In this document: one piece after another, positions 5,166 through 6,851 of the stretch
How positions within the stretch are numbered: the stretch's first letter is position 1
Layout of the letters: the number at the start of each line of letters is the position of its first letter
Source: an uncultured Clostridia bacterium
Lineage (GTDB): Bacteria > Bacillota > Clostridia > Peptostreptococcales > Anaerovoracaceae
NCBI GenBank assembly: GCA_934255435.1
Contig: CAKQNZ010000117.1
Location: forward strand, 1 to 6,851
Direction of reading: 5' to 3'
DNA length: 6,851 nt
Translations under genes and position numbers: made by a program
Notes under the pieces: model-generated
What the model was told of the DNA's origin: nothing
The model's input: the letters and a program-made list of their open reading frames with translations, nothing else
Databases searched by the model: none

Positions 5166-5200
5166 ATATAGCTATATTATATCATAAAATATAGCTTTAT
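5166..5200 (-). promoter_or_regulatory. Toxin-antitoxin promoter with two operator-like palindromes
   Basis: On the minus strand TGATATAAT (5184-5176) is an extended -10 element (TG-N-TATAAT), with no strong -35 box. Transcription would start near 5169, about 20 bases before the antitoxin ATG. A perfect 12-base palindrome, ATATAGCTATAT, covers 5166-5177 and overlaps the -10 box and start site. A second copy with one mismatch, ATATAGCTTTAT, covers 5189-5200 in the spacer. The copies are 23 bases apart, close to two helical turns. This is the layout expected for cooperative binding by a Phd-type antitoxin or its complex with the toxin; that role is inferred. Confidence 0.7.
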
Positions 5201-5208
5201 ACAGTTCC

Positions 5209-5239
5209 AAAAAAGCCACGCTGTCATTTTGCAGCAGCG
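5209..5239 (-). terminator. Possible weak terminator after the TPR gene
   Basis: On the minus strand CGCTG (5239-5235) can pair with CAGCG (5223-5219) around an 11-base loop, followed by TGGC and six Ts (5214-5209). The stem is only five base pairs and the T-run is four bases away from it, so efficiency is doubtful. The position just after the stop at 5248 is right. Confidence 0.4.
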
Positions 5240-5247
5240 ATATACAT

Positions 5248-6851
5248 TTATCTGCAGAGCTGTCCTGCCAGTGCCCGGCATACAGCGTTGTGCGGTCTTA
5301 TCTCCAGAGATGCCGCGAAAGCCGCCTCTGACTCTGCAAGCCTCCCGTCGAGAGCATAGCAGATCCCCAGAGCTGTATATACTTCGTAGCATCTGCTGCA
5401 TATCCTGTCATAACATGGATGCATGTCTCTGACTCTGTCAAGTATCTCGAATCCGTGTTTTCTGTCACCCGACAGGAACATCAGGAATCCATACTGACAA
5501 AGATGATCCGGTCGCACTATCCTGTCTTCACTGCGATGTATCCGCATCACAGCATCTATGCCCTGACATGCTGCAGCTTCCGCATCAGCGGTTTTGCCCC
5601 TGAGCATCAGACACATCGACAGCCAGCCGTAATTATCTATATCGAAAGGTTCCTTCGATATGAGTTTTCTCAGGATCTTCGCAGCGCCTCTGTAGTCACG
5701 GTCCATCGTATATATTATCGCGCGCAGCTGCTCGCCTTCGGATGATGCCGCAGATTCCGCCATACAGCGTGCTTTGAACATCTTTCCCGCCTCGACAGCA
5801 AGCCTTGCAGAAACACACATATACCCGTCATTCAACCGCGACAGCTTTCCGGCTTTCTTTATTTCTCCCAGCGTTTTTGACGCATCGCTGAAATGGCCGT
5901 TCACCATCTGTATCTCCATAAGGAGCGTCAGCCATTCCGGATTCCTGCCCCCGCTGGCTATTGATGACTTAAGAAAAGATATCGCTTCTTCAGACCTTCC
6001 CTGCTTGCACATACAGACTGCCATCTCGTAAAAGCAGGGCTTTTCTTTTGCCGGCCTTGTCTTCAGCTTCTTCTCATAAATAGCTTCCGCCTTTTTGTAA
6101 TCACCATTACGCACAGCCTGCATACTGCAGAGCTCGTATGTATCTCTTTCGCTGCCTCCCCGTCTCAGGAATTCAGCTATATCTGCCGCAAAACCATCGT
6201 CCAGCCCCAGTTCCAGTTCGCATCCGGCTCTCATAAGAAAGCAGTCCCTGGCCCGGGTGTTCAGTATCACCTCATCGCAGTATTCCAGAGCCTTCTGCCA
6301 GTTGTCCTCGTACATCTCGCGTTCTATCAGGCTGATAAGCGCGATGCTGCTGTACGGATCAGCGTCATGAGCCCTCTCGTAACATTCCTTCGCACGTTCC
6401 TCATGGTATTCGGAGTTCTCATGTATCTCTCCCAGCATCACCCACAGATCAGCCGATCCAGGCACACATGCCAGCGCCTTGTTCAGCTCCCTGACCATAG
6501 TGATCACTCTTGCCCCGTTCTCTTCCATCACAGCAAAGTAGCGGACGAATACAGCCTCAGGAAAACCTTCTTCCAGATAGCTTTCCTGCCTGTCACGATC
6601 CTGTTCCTCCTGTATGATAACGTAATATATGTCCTCAGCATCTCTGTAACGTTCTTCCATCTCTGCGATCTGCCCTTCCAGATATCTGGTATACATATCC
6701 GGTACCATACTCCGCAGTGCTCTGATTTCCTTCTTTGCCTGATCTGCATCTCCGGCGTCTATGGATGCCTTTGCCATGAAATACAGTGCCTTATCTGCTA
6801 TCTGTCCGTCCTCCGCAGCCAGCCTGAACAGTTCATGGGCAGGCTCAGGTT
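5248..6851 (-). CDS. Tetratricopeptide-repeat protein, C-terminal 533 residues (start beyond right edge)
   Basis: The frame is open from the right edge to the stop at 5250-5248. An ATG at 6777 is internal, since in-frame TPR-like sequence (HELFRLAAEDGQIADKALYF) continues upstream. Counting from that internal Met, helix pairs with TPR spacing occur at about 30-55, 110-140, 145-170, 220-240, 248-272, 280-305, 355-378, 382-406 and 464-495. The last, ALGICYALDGRLAESEAAFAASLEIRP, is close to a consensus repeat. No catalytic motif, signal peptide or membrane segment is seen in this part. TPR arrays hold protein partners, so this is probably a soluble scaffold or adaptor. In Clostridia some long TPR arrays follow an N-terminal J-domain, but the N-terminus is outside the window and I cannot test that. 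A cysteine cluster, HPCYDRICSRC (453-463), sits just before the last repeat. The gene is separated from the toxin-antitoxin module by 98 bases and looks functionally unrelated. Confidence 0.85.
   Translation of the reverse strand, partial: PEPAHELFRLAAEDGQIADKALYFMAKASIDAGDADQAKKEIRALRSMVPDMYTRYLEGQIAEMEERYRDAEDIYYVIIQEEQDRDRQESYLEEGFPEAVFVRYFAVMEENGARVITMVRELNKALACVPGSADLWVMLGEIHENSEYHEERAKECYERAHDADPYSSIALISLIEREMYEDNWQKALEYCDEVILNTRARDCFLMRAGCELELGLDDGFAADIAEFLRRGGSERDTYELCSMQAVRNGDYKKAEAIYEKKLKTRPAKEKPCFYEMAVCMCKQGRSEEAISFLKSSIASGGRNPEWLTLLMEIQMVNGHFSDASKTLGEIKKAGKLSRLNDGYMCVSARLAVEAGKMFKARCMAESAASSEGEQLRAIIYTMDRDYRGAAKILRKLISKEPFDIDNYGWLSMCLMLRGKTADAEAAACQGIDAVMRIHRSEDRIVRPDHLCQYGFLMFLSGDRKHGFEILDRVRDMHPCYDRICSRCYEVYTALGICYALDGRLAESEAAFAASLEIRPHNAVCRALAGQLCR

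Noticed and set aside
1..6851. CRISPR arrays, tRNA or rRNA genes, insertion sequences, integrases and long direct repeats.
   Set aside because: None was seen on either strand by reading the window.

Overview
The window looks like chromosomal DNA from a Firmicute of the class Clostridia, probably a gut or rumen anaerobe. The evidence is indirect: strong AAAGGAGG ribosome sites before nearly every gene, short intergenic gaps, A/T-rich promoters with TATAAT boxes, and a Y-family polymerase/YolD pair of a type common in Clostridia. I cannot name a genus. All eleven genes and gene remnants I can support lie on the minus strand, so they are read from high to low coordinates.

Region 6851-5248 is the 3' part of a long tetratricopeptide-repeat gene whose start lies beyond the right edge. 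A weak terminator-like hairpin follows it. Region 5200-4570 is a complete type II toxin-antitoxin module: an extended -10 promoter flanked by two copies of an operator-like palindrome, a Phd/YefM-type antitoxin, and a RelE/ParE-type toxin overlapping it by 11 bases. Region 4551-4036 is a small flavin-binding (PNPOx-like) gene with its own -10 box and a clear terminator.

Region 4017-3526 holds a second Phd-type antitoxin with a near-consensus promoter. Its toxin appears to be dead. A 23-codon remnant resembling the start of a RelE/ParE toxin overlaps the antitoxin by 11 bases, exactly as in the intact module, and then hits a stop codon.

Region 3484-2187 is a split HipA-type kinase system: a HipS-like small protein and a HipT-like kinase, joined by an ATGA overlap, with no HipB-type DNA-binding gene beside them. 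After a 35-base gap come a Y-family translesion DNA polymerase (2151-646), a YolD-like partner joined by a TAATG overlap (646-233), and the start of a NUDIX hydrolase (198 to the left edge). No terminator is visible from hipS through the NUDIX gene, so these five may be one transcript.

The overall picture is a small cluster of three toxin-antitoxin loci (one intact, one decayed, one split kinase type) next to a DNA-damage tolerance and nucleotide-sanitising cassette. The most interesting points are the HipB-less HipS-HipT pair placed ahead of a translesion polymerase, and the matched 11-base overlap that exposes a decayed toxin. Each family here is known; the arrangement may be less well described.
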